The position numbers and the translations under genes are program-made. Source: Fimbriimonadaceae bacterium (GTDB taxonomy: Bacteria; Armatimonadota; Fimbriimonadia; Fimbriimonadales; Fimbriimonadaceae). Taken from it: DNA of 64,000 nt. How positions within the stretch are numbered: the first letter of the stretch is position 1; every line of letters begins with the position of its first letter. Positions 33,548-41,377 of the stretch are shown here, in pieces. The stretch lies in contig JAHBTD010000004.1 of assembly GCA_019638775.1 (NCBI GenBank), forward strand, positions 124,001-188,000, in the 5' to 3' direction. The notes beneath the pieces are model-generated. The model was not told the origin of the DNA. It did not search any database and saw only the letters and a list, made by a program, of their open reading frames with translations.

Positions 33548-34120
33548 TTACTTGGCAATCCGATTTAAGCGCTCAAGCGCGATGGCAAAGTCTTCTGAGG
33601 GCTCTGATTGAGTTTCCTCGGCAGGTACAAACTCGTCGCTGAGGTAAGCGACTGCTTTAGGTTCAGCCTTTTGCGGCTCGGTGGTTCTCTCTTCGAGAAT
33701 CTCCATAAATGTAGGGGCTACCGGCTTGGGATTCTCGTCCGTGATATCGGCGAGACAGTTCACTCCCGTACCGTTGACACTGATCAACAGCGTTTTAGCT
33801 TTTGCATTGACGATATAGAGAGTGCCACCCGCAAACGTGGCAGACTCTTCGATTTTGATTGCGCCGCCCGTCTTCGTCGAAAGCGATTTGTTCAACTTTA
33901 CGGCGATTTTTGGCAGCAAACCCTTTAAAAGAAAGACAACTACAGTCACAGCCAACGCCATTTGGATGAGCGGCATAAGGCTTGCTCCTCCATCGCTGGA
34001 CTTGGTGACTCCTGAAACAACGTCGTTCTTTGTTGCGGAGTAAATACTGTTGGCGTCACCCTGCGCGAGCGCAGCCGAGGCTAGCAGACCGATATAGGTG
34101 AGCGTAGCCCAGATTCTCAT
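33548..34120 (-). CDS. fliO: Flagellar biosynthesis protein FliO
   Basis: 190 residues. FliO helps assemble the FliP ring. A signal-like start, one membrane helix (LMPLIQMALAVTVVVFLLKGLLPKI) and then a small cytoplasmic SHD-like domain with GGTLYIVNAKAKTLLISVNGTGVNCL. The C-terminal half is variable and acidic. Identification rests on the helix-plus-LYIV pattern and on its place between fliY and fliP. Confidence 0.88.
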   Translation of the reverse strand: MRIWATLTYIGLLASAALAQGDANSIYSATKNDVVSGVTKSSDGGASLMPLIQMALAVTVVVFLLKGLLPKIAVKLNKSLSTKTGGAIKIEESATFAGGTLYIVNAKAKTLLISVNGTGVNCLADITDENPKPVAPTFMEILEERTTEPQKAEPKAVAYLSDEFVPAEETQSEPSEDFAIALERLNRIAK

Positions 34121-35031
34121 GCCACTTCACCAAGCCGTGCCAGCCGCTCTTGCGGCGTAAGGATCTCAGTGATGCGAACTCCGAAATTGTCTTCGATGAC
34201 TACGACTTCACCTTTGGCGACGAGTCGACCATTGACCATCACATCAACGGGTTCACCGGCGGCCTTGTCGATCTCAACGATAGAGCCGGTTCCTAGCTCG
34301 ACAACCTCTTTGACCATCATCCGCACGCGTCCCAGTTCAACACTGATTTCGAGCGGAATGTCGAGAAGAAGTTCAAGCCCTGTGTCTTCGTAAGCCGGTT
34401 GAGGGCGGGCAAGACCCGGTCCTGCCTGCTCTGCCGAAACCTGAGCAAAGGGGCTGCTGGAATCGTCGTCGCTTGTTGTATCGATGCCCAGAATCATCAT
34501 CGCCGCTTCGTCGTCGAGCAGCCAGATAGCCGGGAAGCTCTGATCTCCACCGGAGAGAGCCAGTTCAACACGGACAAGTTCGTCAGACTTCTGAAGGTTT
34601 ACCGGCATCGTGAACATCTGATAACGAATGCTCAAACCGCTGGCAACGATGGCTTCATTCTTGAGGTTGCCTACCGACATGCAGATGCCCTGGACGATGG
34701 CTTCGATAGAGGGGCGACAGTCGGAAACGAGCCCGTCGTCCACTTCTTCGATGTTCTCGTTCTTGATCGTCCCGGCAAACTCGACGAACGTGTCCTGCGG
34801 GATGAGCACAACCTGAACGCTCTCTGGCAAGTTTGCGAACGAGTACTGCACGACAAGCATTGGCGAGCCGGCCTCAGGCTGAATCTCAGTAGGCCGGGCG
34901 GCGACAGTTTTGTCGGGCGTAAATGTGATCGCTGTATTGCTTGCCTCACTTACGGTAAGCGTGACGGTCTGCCAGATTTGATTCTGTACGTCGCCAAATT
35001 GGCTGATAATCTCGGGTCGGATGGTCGCCAT
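34117..35031 (-). CDS. fliY: Flagellar motor switch protein FliY/FliN
   Basis: 304 residues. C-ring component that drives torque and rotational switching. The C-terminal 75 residues are a SpoA/FliN domain: LLLDIPLEISVELGRVRMMVKEVVELGTGSIVEID... (read in parts) with AKGEVVVIEDNFGVRITEI. The N-terminal 200 residues resemble the CheC/FliY-type extension, but the ExxN phosphatase signature is not clear (EAIVQG instead). So FliY by architecture, with phosphatase activity doubtful. Lies between fliM and fliO; overlaps fliO by four bases. Confidence 0.85.
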   Translation of the reverse strand: MATIRPEIISQFGDVQNQIWQTVTLTVSEASNTAITFTPDKTVAARPTEIQPEAGSPMLVVQYSFANLPESVQVVLIPQDTFVEFAGTIKNENIEEVDDGLVSDCRPSIEAIVQGICMSVGNLKNEAIVASGLSIRYQMFTMPVNLQKSDELVRVELALSGGDQSFPAIWLLDDEAAMMILGIDTTSDDDSSSPFAQVSAEQAGPGLARPQPAYEDTGLELLLDIPLEISVELGRVRMMVKEVVELGTGSIVEIDKAAGEPVDVMVNGRLVAKGEVVVIEDNFGVRITEILTPQERLARLGEVA

Positions 35032-35040
35032 AAATGTTCC

Positions 35041-36129
35041 TTAGTCCTCTTTCACTCCAGAAACGGTAAAAACGAGTTTCTTGCCCTGCAACGCTGGCTT
35101 CCCTTCATATTTGGGAATGCCGCCAACATACAGGTTCAGGTCATCTCTTGTCTTTTGTCCAAGCCGCAAAACGTCGCCGGGCTGCAGCTTAAGAAAATCT
35201 TTGATATTCAATCGGCAACCGCCCAACGAGATCATGCAATCGACGTTCGCTTGGCTGACTTGTGCCGAAAGCATTCTTCGCGTCGTTTGGCTGACCTTAC
35301 GGCTGCCTGTCGCAAACCACTTTTGTGCGCTGAGCTTTGTTGTGATGGGCTTGAGCAAGAGATAAGGAATACACAGGCTCATTGCACCACGCTGAGTGCC
35401 CAGCTTCACTTCAAACAGGATCGTGACTACGATGTCGTTCGGTGGCGCGATCTGGACAAACTGTGCGCTTGTCTCAAGCCCTTCGATGCTGGGATTGACC
35501 ACGACGATTCCTTCCCAAGCCGACTTCAGCGCTGAGAACATCCTCTCGATGTTCTGCCGCACCAGCGGTCTTTCAATGTCGGTAAGCACAGTCCGATGAA
35601 TCGCCTTTCCGGGGCCACCGAGCAATCGGTCGATCATTGAGAAGATCAGCGAGAATTCAACTTCAAGAACGGCTTGTCCACTCAACGGTGGCAGCGACAT
35701 GACGGTAAAGACCGATTGGTTGATACTCCGCAGATACTCTTCATAGGGCACCTGCTCAAGCGAGATTAAGTCGATGTTGACGGGAGTTCTTAAGAATGCG
35801 GATAGCGCTGAGCCTGCCATTCTGGCGAAGGTCTCGTGCAGCATCTGCAACGTTCGCAGTTGGTCTTTGCTGAACTTGTCGGGTCTGCGGAAGTCATAAA
35901 CTTCGTACGAGATCGCGGTTCGGGCCGATTGTCGAGCAGGCGGGGCGAATCCAGAGAGGCTTGTCGGCTTTGTGCCGGGCTTACCGGTAGCGGCCGCGGG
36001 CTGTCCGCCCGCTGCGGGCGCAGCGCCGGGTGCGCCAGCGTCTTCTGCTGCGGGCAGATCAGCAGGCCCGCCATCGTTCAACGAGGCGAGAAGCGCTTCA
36101 ATTTCGGATTGCGAAAGGATCTCTGACAA
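35041..36129 (-). CDS. fliM: Flagellar motor switch protein FliM
   Basis: 362 residues. C-ring protein that binds CheY-P. The N-terminal EILSQSEIEALLASL is the CheY-binding peptide, then an Ala/Pro-rich linker (about 20-65), the middle domain (VYDFRRPDKFSKDQLRTLQMLHETFAR) and the SpoA-like C-terminal domain. Start is TTG at 36129 with an AAGGGAAG ribosome site upstream; the family-typical N-terminus begins exactly here. Confidence 0.94.
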   Translation of the reverse strand: MSEILSQSEIEALLASLNDGGPADLPAAEDAGAPGAAPAAGGQPAAATGKPGTKPTSLSGFAPPARQSARTAISYEVYDFRRPDKFSKDQLRTLQMLHETFARMAGSALSAFLRTPVNIDLISLEQVPYEEYLRSINQSVFTVMSLPPLSGQAVLEVEFSLIFSMIDRLLGGPGKAIHRTVLTDIERPLVRQNIERMFSALKSAWEGIVVVNPSIEGLETSAQFVQIAPPNDIVVTILFEVKLGTQRGAMSLCIPYLLLKPITTKLSAQKWFATGSRKVSQTTRRMLSAQVSQANVDCMISLGGCRLNIKDFLKLQPGDVLRLGQKTRDDLNLYVGGIPKYEGKPALQGKKLVFTVSGVKED

Positions 36130-36554
36130 CGCTACTTCCCTTTGGTTTGGTTATTGGTGTCGGGCTTGGTTGGGGCGGGGTGCGATCCAAACATGGCTCG
36201 ACGGACGACACCGTGAAGCGGCCGGGCTGTAACGACAGCTCGGACGACGCGCGGGGTGCTCGGTCTTTCAGACGCTTTGTGGGTCATCAGTGTGTTTATC
36301 GGCGCCCCGGTGATGTTCTTTAGCTCTGTCGGGAAAAAAGTTGAGGAATTACTTGAGGTTTTTGATTTGAACGGCGCGATGGGGGGTGCGGGATAGCTGG
36401 ATTGAGATCTACATCGCACTGGCCTTAGGGGACAAAATCGTCCCGTAAGGCTAGTGTCATAGAAACCGAGATTTGCACCTTCTAAAAAGGATAGGAGCCC
36501 CCGCTTCATGCGTGAGGCCCCTGTTTCCTTCCTACCCTTCGCCCGTTTCAAGTC
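36130..36554. other. 425-base spacer between fliL and fliM
   Basis: An unusually long gap inside an otherwise tight operon. It contains a 16-bp inverted repeat (36418-36455, separate entry) and, next to fliM, a minus-strand frame of 51 codons (36132-36287) that is Arg- and Pro-rich, without a ribosome site or family. I do not call it a gene. A leader, internal promoter or regulatory RNA for fliM onward is possible. Confidence 0.55.
36418..36455 (-). terminator. Hairpin in the fliL-fliM spacer
   Basis: ACTGGCCTTAGGGGAC and GTCCCGTAAGGCTAGT (loop AAAATC) pair over 16 bases with two mismatches, one of which can be a G-T pair. It lies about 100 bases beyond the fliL stop on the minus strand and has no T-run, so it may be a partial terminator, attenuator or mRNA-stability hairpin. 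Confidence 0.45.
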
Positions 36555-37193
36555 TTACTGGGTGGCTAAATCGTTGAAGTACACCTTGAGCACCGGTCCC
36601 TCTTTCGAGTCCCAACCGTTGGGAAGCTCGGAAAGGACAGGTGGGCCCTTCTTAGCATGAGCATCATCAGGCTTCTTAGCATGACTATCCTCTGTGGGCT
36701 TGGCTTCGCCTTCCTTGGGTGCCTTTTCGTCCTTGCCGTCCTTCGCGTCGCCTGCAGCCTCTTCGCCCTCCTTGTGAGGAGCGTTAGCTTCCAGAATCTC
36801 ATTGATAGCCTGAGCGATTCTGGCTCGAAGCATGGGTCTGTTCACTTCACTAAAGAGGTCGGCTGACGTTTGGCTGGAGATGATCAGCTGTACTGCATCG
36901 CGAATTGCAGGCATCATCGCCTCAACTTCTTCTTTCTTGGCGCCCTCTTTAAGATGGAGGCCCAGAACGATGCGGGCATAGGAGCCCTGTGATTTGAGGT
37001 TCGTCAGAATCTCGGTTGTTTGGATAATCTCTTTCCCAAGCTTGATCTCTTCCTTCTTCTTGGGGCCTTTGCCCTTCATCATGAAGAAGCCGCCACCTGC
37101 GATCACAAGCACGAGAACGAGGATTATCGGAAGCTTGCTCTTTTTCTTTGGCGCTGCGTCCGTTCCCTCTTTAACCTCTTTTGCATCTGACAT
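36555..37193 (-). CDS. fliL: Flagellar basal body protein FliL with charged insertion
   Basis: 212 residues. FliL associates with the stator and aids torque. A cytoplasmic basic tail, one membrane helix (LPIILVLVLVIAGGGFFMM, about 21-39) and the periplasmic SPFH-like domain are present: ILTNLKSQGSYARIVLGLHL and the end VYFNDLATQ. Between NEIL (about 134) and the final strand (from about 201) sits about 65 residues rich in Lys, Glu and Asp (EGEEAAGDAKDGKDEK) that ordinary FliL proteins lack. First gene of the flagellar operon in this window. Confidence 0.9.
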   Translation of the reverse strand: MSDAKEVKEGTDAAPKKKSKLPIILVLVLVIAGGGFFMMKGKGPKKKEEIKLGKEIIQTTEILTNLKSQGSYARIVLGLHLKEGAKKEEVEAMMPAIRDAVQLIISSQTSADLFSEVNRPMLRARIAQAINEILEANAPHKEGEEAAGDAKDGKDEKAPKEGEAKPTEDSHAKKPDDAHAKKGPPVLSELPNGWDSKEGPVLKVYFNDLATQ

Positions 37194-37304
37194 TCAACAT
37201 CCCTCCGTGGCGCGAAGAACCACATGAAATGTATTCCGCATATGCACGGGGATTTCACATAGATTTGCCAGGGTAGGGAAAAATACCGCAGACCTTCAAG
37301 CAAA

Positions 37305-37340
37305 CAGGCCGTTGAGGACAAAGTTGTCCTCAACGGCCTG
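37305..37340 (-). terminator. Terminator after the TlpA-like gene
   Basis: A perfect 17-bp inverted repeat (CAGGCCGTTGAGGACAA / TTGTCCTCAACGGCCTG) with a 2-base centre lies about 20 bases past the stop of the thioredoxin-like gene. On the minus strand it is followed by TTTG. It separates this gene from the flagellar operon. Confidence 0.7.
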
Positions 37341-37359
37341 CAAGAATTTGGTGTAATTC

Positions 37360-37890
37360 TTACTTCACTAAGCTTGCGATTGCCTTCTCAAACTCTTTGT
37401 CCGACTTACCTTTGCTGTATCCAAAGAAGGTGTGACGGATGACGCCCTTCTTGTCAACCAAGATGAACACAGGAATTCCCTGAATTCCAATCGACTTTCC
37501 AAGGTCGTCGGCAGAATCTACGAACGTGTAGCTATATTTGTGCTTGGCTTTGTACTCTTTGGCCTTGCCGGATTCATCCTGGAAAGTTGCTCCGATCACT
37601 TCCAGTCCCTTCGATTTGTACTTCTTGGCGAGAGCATCGACGGCGGGGGAAGCTTCTTTGCAGGGGCCACACCAGGTTGCCCAGAAGTCGATGAGAACAA
37701 CTTTATTCTTATAGCTTGCGTTCGTGACAGTTTTGCCATCGGTTGTCTTCATAGAAAACTTGGGAAGCGGCTTGCCTACCCACTTTTTCAACTCGGCTGC
37801 CGGGTCTTTCTGAGCTTGCCCCGCCCCAAGTAAGACTGCCATGACGGCTACTGCCAAAATCGCTGCTATAGTTCGTGTTTTCATCATCAT
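37360..37890 (-). CDS. TlpA-like thiol-disulfide oxidoreductase
   Basis: 176 residues. Exported thioredoxin-fold protein: signal sequence (IAAILAVAVMAVLLGAGQA), a linker, then the AhpC/TSA-redoxin domain with the active site WCGPC (Cys 74 and Cys 77) in DFWATWCGPCKEASPAVDAL. The cis-Pro block GIQGIPVFILVD follows. Substrates of such proteins include cytochrome c maturation and disulfide repair; no partner is adjacent. Ribosome site GAGG precedes the ATG. Confidence 0.9.
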   Translation of the reverse strand: MMMKTRTIAAILAVAVMAVLLGAGQAQKDPAAELKKWVGKPLPKFSMKTTDGKTVTNASYKNKVVLIDFWATWCGPCKEASPAVDALAKKYKSKGLEVIGATFQDESGKAKEYKAKHKYSYTFVDSADDLGKSIGIQGIPVFILVDKKGVIRHTFFGYSKGKSDKEFEKAIASLVK

Positions 37891-38000
37891 TCATCCTCTA
37901 AGGGAAGCTGCGCACCGCGCTGCCGTTGCTTAGTATACGGAGTTCTAAACGTGCGAAGCAGGGGACTTGTTCCCTTCTTTTGAATCTGGACCCGGGACTT

Positions 38001-38192
38001 TTATGGCAAACCGTACATGTTGCGCACACCGTTTTCCATGCCTTGCGATAGCTGAGCGTCGAGCTTTCTAAGAAGCCCCGACTCCCGTTTCTGCGGCGAC
38101 ACTTGCCCCGGCATGAACGCCGATCCCACCCAGATCGCACATATGGCGACGGTTAGAGCGATGACGAATTCGCGGACTGCTTTTCGATTCAT
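38001..38192 (-). CDS. Small membrane-anchored protein
   Basis: 63 residues starting MNRKAVREF, with one membrane helix (FVIALTVAICAIWVGSAFM) and a short polar tail (KLDAQLSQGMENGVRNMYGLP). The ATG at 38192 is preceded by an AGGAG-type site at the right distance, which decides the start. No family recognised. Same strand as the TlpA-like gene but about 110 bases upstream of it. Confidence 0.55.
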   Translation of the reverse strand: MNRKAVREFVIALTVAICAIWVGSAFMPGQVSPQKRESGLLRKLDAQLSQGMENGVRNMYGLP

Positions 38193-38294
38193 GATGTTCT
38201 CCTCGAACACCACTATCATCGTTCAGCAAGACCCGATCTGCAATCGTCCAGAGGTACCAAATCGGCGCTTGATAGGGACTGTGTTTTTGGTACC

Positions 38295-38405
38295 AGATCA
38301 GCTATCAGCTGTCAGCTATCAGCCATCGGCTACCGGTTGTTAGCAAAAAGCGATCAGCTATCCATGCCCAGAAGGGCAGAAAGCTGATCGCTGATAGCCG
38401 AGCGC
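38295..38405 (-). repeat. Iterated AGCTATC repeat with intrinsic terminator
   Basis: Directly repeated words (AGATCAGCTATCAGCTGTC, then CAGCTATCAGCCATCGGC) precede a hairpin: GCGATCAGCT at 38350-38359 and its exact complement AGCTGATCGC at 38382-38391, enclosing an inner TGCCC-AGAA-GGGCA stem. On the minus strand TTTTT (38345-38349) follows. This is a Rho-independent terminator for the citrate synthase gene that ends at 38412. Confidence 0.8.
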
Positions 38406-38411
38406 TGCTTG

Positions 38412-39557
38412 TTACCGTTGATCGACCGGAACAAAGTCAGCCGAATGCGGTCCTTCGTAGATAGCGCCCGGACGAATGAGTCGGTTGTTCTCCAGCTGCT
38501 CAAGCGCGTGCGCTGACCAGCCCGACACACGAGCGATCACGAAGATCGGTGTGTAGAGATCAACCGGGATGCCCAAAGCGAAGTATGCGTAGGCGGCTGG
38601 GAAGTCAACGTTCGGGAAGATATTCTTCTCAGTCTCCATGACGTTTTCCAGGATGTCGGCAATCTCCGACCACTGGGTCATGTTCTTTTCAGCTGAGAGC
38701 TCCTTGGCAACCTTGGTGAGATAGATCGCACGCGGGTCTCTCTTCTTGTACTCGCGGTGGCCAAAGCCCATGATCTTCTTCTTGTTGGCAAGAGCGTCTC
38801 GAATCCAAGCGTCTGCATTTGCGGGAGTACCGATCTCCTCAAGCATCCTCATGGCTTCCTCGTTGGCTCCGCCGTGGAGGGGGCCTTTTAGGGTGCCGAT
38901 ACCGGAGACGATTCCGCTGTAGAGGTCGCTGAGTGTGGCGACGGTGACGCGGCAAGCGAATGTGGATGCGTTAAAGCCGTGCTCTGCATAGAGCGTCAGC
39001 GAGCTATCGAGAACGTGGGCCGTCTTCGTGTCCGGCTCTTGTCCGCTCATCAGATAAAGGAAGTTCTGAGCGATGCTGTGCTCGGCCTTCGGCTTGAGCG
39101 GCTCAAGGCCGTTGCGAATGCGGTGTCCGTTTCCAACGATGGTGCTGCCTTTGGCAAGGATGCGAACGGCCTTGCGCCGGTTGGCTTCGTGGTCGGTCGC
39201 GGGTGCAGCATAGTCAGGGTCAAACGGACCGTAGACAGCATAGCCGACCTTGGCAATGTCCATCGGATGGCAGTCTTTCGGAAGCTGCTTGAGCGCCGTG
39301 TAGACCTGTTCAGGAACCTCTCTCTCGTCGGCAAGAGTCTTCTTGAAGCTGTCGAGTTCGGCTCGATTGGGGAGTTTGCCAAAGAGAAGCAGATAGGCCG
39401 TCTCTTCAAACGAGCCTTGCGAGGCCAAATCGTGTACGTTGTAGCCTCGATAAACCAGTGTGCTGGTCTCGCTGATAATCTCGGAAATTGATGTTAAGCC
39501 GCCGATGACGCCTTCGAGGCCGGGGCTATAGTTGGGGTACGTCGTTGTAGCGCTCAT
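38412..39557 (-). CDS. gltA: Citrate synthase / 2-methylcitrate synthase
   Basis: 381 residues, the shorter (type I) class. Condenses oxaloacetate with acetyl-CoA, or propionyl-CoA in methylcitrate synthase. Conserved blocks: SPGLEGVIGGLTSIS at the start, GPLHGGANEEAMRMLEEIG with an active-site His, and GFGHREYKKRDPRA. Length is typical of both CitZ and PrpC, so substrate is open; a methylisocitrate lyase gene (44739-45617) a few kilobases away makes a methylcitrate role possible. It ends in a strong terminator. Confidence 0.9.
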   Translation of the reverse strand: MSATTTYPNYSPGLEGVIGGLTSISEIISETSTLVYRGYNVHDLASQGSFEETAYLLLFGKLPNRAELDSFKKTLADEREVPEQVYTALKQLPKDCHPMDIAKVGYAVYGPFDPDYAAPATDHEANRRKAVRILAKGSTIVGNGHRIRNGLEPLKPKAEHSIAQNFLYLMSGQEPDTKTAHVLDSSLTLYAEHGFNASTFACRVTVATLSDLYSGIVSGIGTLKGPLHGGANEEAMRMLEEIGTPANADAWIRDALANKKKIMGFGHREYKKRDPRAIYLTKVAKELSAEKNMTQWSEIADILENVMETEKNIFPNVDFPAAYAYFALGIPVDLYTPIFVIARVSGWSAHALEQLENNRLIRPGAIYEGPHSADFVPVDQR

Positions 39558-39807
39558 GTTTGATTCAACCTTACACCCACCGGTACGGCGTGTGTTTTCG
39601 GCGGTCGCCGAGCCGCTCAGAACCGTTGGAAACGACCGATCGCGACCTGTGACTTTGACCCTGATTTTACCTTAGAACGATCCAATCGGACAAGGAATGC
39701 CTGGGGCCAGCATTTGGCCTTCAATTCTCCACCCTGCTCAGCAGCCATGGATTAGGGAATGGTTAGCGCACACCGGATTCCACTTAGCTTGATGAATGCC
39801 TAAGCTA
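39558..39807. other. Intergenic region upstream of citrate synthase
   Basis: 250 bases between the citrate synthase start and the end of the next minus-strand gene. It must hold the citrate synthase promoter; AAGGTTG before the ATG is the likely ribosome site. No repeat, RNA or reading frame of note was found. Confidence 0.5.
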
Positions 39808-40371
39808 CTACAGGCCAACGTCCTTTGCATTGACAAGAATGTACGGGAAGCTCGTAGCGGAAGCGGCCTTCAACTCTGCGTTCAAACGATTCCTAAACTC
39901 CTCCCATTGCGGAGGCGGTACCGTTTGGCATCCTTCGGAGCTGGTCTTCGTGTTGCTTCCTTTGTGGATGTTAATGCCAAACCAGCCAGTAAAGTCTTTA
40001 TCCGAGCCATCTCTTTTGACGGTCACTTGTTCGGCCTGAACAAAGGCAGGATAGGGGTATCCAGGCTTATTGAAAGTCACTCCATGCATTCCGGGCTTGT
40101 ACTTGTAAGTGCCAATCTTCAAGGTTGCGATGGACTGACGATGGATTGAGGGATCGGTATTGCCATTAAACGACCAAAACCCACCTGCAGTCACGATAAA
40201 CAGCGCATCGTCGTATATGCCGATGTCATTTTTCCCGACAGCTCCCATCGTGTCTTGATAGTAGCCACGGACACCGACTAGGACAACTTTAGCTTGGACA
40301 CCCTTTTGAGCAATGATGCTTTCGATCTTGTCTCTTGTAGCCTTGGGGCGAGAAGGTGGAAGTATTGCCAT
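39808..40371 (-). CDS. Predicted L,D-transpeptidase-fold protein
   Basis: 187 residues. The block FGINIHKGSNTKTSSEGCQT contains His 136, Ser 145, Gly 147 and Cys 148, the HxxxxxxxxSxGC arrangement of the YkuD/L,D-transpeptidase active site, and VLVGVRGYYQD and MHGVTF support the fold. It has no signal peptide or peptidoglycan-binding domain. Similar proteins occur in phage and bacterial lysis or toxin modules. It lies 82 bases downstream of a GH108 muramidase gene on the same strand. Confidence 0.7.
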   Translation of the reverse strand: MAILPPSRPKATRDKIESIIAQKGVQAKVVLVGVRGYYQDTMGAVGKNDIGIYDDALFIVTAGGFWSFNGNTDPSIHRQSIATLKIGTYKYKPGMHGVTFNKPGYPYPAFVQAEQVTVKRDGSDKDFTGWFGINIHKGSNTKTSSEGCQTVPPPQWEEFRNRLNAELKAASATSFPYILVNAKDVGL

Positions 40372-40453
40372 CTTGTTTTCCTCTTACTGCGCAGCGGAAA
40401 TCTTCCTTCACAGAGAGCCATAACACTTCGGTCTTTGGGAATCTAACATGCTG

Positions 40454-40972
40454 TTACGCTTCAATCTGTTTTTTGAGATCGTTGTCGCGGTTTAGCCATC
40501 CCTTCAGAAACTTCTTCTGGCTGGGAGCTTTAGCAACCCGCGCGTGTCGATACGCGATGCGTAGGTCGACGATCTTGAGAGCTACTGTCTTTGGGTCAGC
40601 CGTGTGGATAAGTTCGGAAGCCTTTGGATTCCAAGCTGTGGTTCCGGTAAGCCCAAGCGCTTGGGCTACAAACTGATTGGAGCGTCCGACGCCAAAGTTG
40701 ACGGCGGTATCGAAGACGGCAAGGCTGAGGGGCCATTTTAGGTAAACAGCTCGCGAGGTTTTCCAGTACCTTTCCTCATAGATATCTGCGACTTCATCCT
40801 TTGTGATGACCTTCACGGGTTGCTTTGCCAGCCCTTTTGAAACGCGGTAAGAGTCGTACACCTTTTGGATGATGCCCATATTTGTGGCTCCACCAGGGTC
40901 AACTGGATCGTTCACATAGCCGCCTTCGTACTTGAGAATCTGCTTGAGAACCTTCTGAAAGTCGTCGCTCAT
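40454..40972 (-). CDS. GH108 family muramidase-like protein (phage-type endolysin)
   Basis: 172 residues. The start of the domain KYEGGYVNDPVDPGGATNMGI matches GH108 (the catalytic Glu is in YEGGY, about residue 16); the C-terminal half matches the peptidoglycan-binding domain commonly fused to it (FDTAVNFGVGRSNQFVAQALGL). GH108 enzymes cut peptidoglycan and occur in phage lysis cassettes and as secretion activators. No signal peptide. Start at the ATG at 40972 (MSDDFQK) rather than the upstream 41005 one, since the family domain starts there. Confidence 0.85.
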   Translation of the reverse strand: MSDDFQKVLKQILKYEGGYVNDPVDPGGATNMGIIQKVYDSYRVSKGLAKQPVKVITKDEVADIYEERYWKTSRAVYLKWPLSLAVFDTAVNFGVGRSNQFVAQALGLTGTTAWNPKASELIHTADPKTVALKIVDLRIAYRHARVAKAPSQKKFLKGWLNRDNDLKKQIEA

Positions 40973-41005
40973 GACATGCCCCAAATCGTTCTTACTGTCT
41001 GACAA

Positions 41006-41377
41006 ATTTTCGTGTAGCGGAGGATGAATGAGGTCTACCGTTCACTGACAATAGATTGTCCTCATTCATCTCATCTCTATCCTAACACGAAGACTCCAAA
41101 AGTAGATTGCCAATCTCAACAATAATCTGTACTAACTGGCACATTGTTGGCGAGCTTACATATCCAAATGCTAGGACTTGAGACAGGAGTTAAAAGCCAA
41201 TCGACCCAGTTTGTTTCAAATCAGGAAACCGTTGGCTACAATGTCAGTCCGTCATTTACGCCCTTTGGGCTGACCACTCGTTAGCGGAACCTCCGTCTGC
41301 TTACCCTTTATCACTTTTGGTACAGGCATTCGTGCCTGAGCCTGCGACCATGCCTCGGCATACCGAAAAAACAACAA
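41006..41377. other. Structured intergenic region before the AAA+ gene
   Basis: 372 bases between divergent genes. From left: an 11-bp inverted repeat (GATGAATGAGG at 41023-41033, CCTCATTCATC at 41060-41070) enclosing a 22-base sequence also found before selB; GCCC-TTT-GGGC at 41260-41270; CAGGCA-TTCG-TGCCTG at 41323-41338; ATGCC-TC-GGCAT at 41350-41361. The AAA+ start codon has no ribosome binding site. This suggests a structured leader. Confidence 0.55.
41037..41058. repeat. 22-base repeat, copy 1
   Basis: Core TCACTGACAATAGAT in a 22-base match (20 of 22 identical) to a second copy at 58311-58332. This one lies 65 bases upstream of the GH108 gene start, inside the loop of an 11-bp inverted repeat. 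Confidence 0.55.

Noticed and set aside
34399-35535. 378-codon plus-strand frame across fliY and fliM
   Set aside because: Antisense to two clear flagellar genes with overlapping neighbours; shadow.
36361-36385. tRNA-like GTTCAAATC on the minus strand
   Set aside because: A T-loop-like nonamer only; no paired arms or acceptor stem around it, so not a tRNA.
36132-36551. 139-codon minus-strand frame between fliL and fliM
   Set aside because: No ribosome site, no family, runs through a hairpin; composition unlike neighbouring genes. Kept only as a spacer description.
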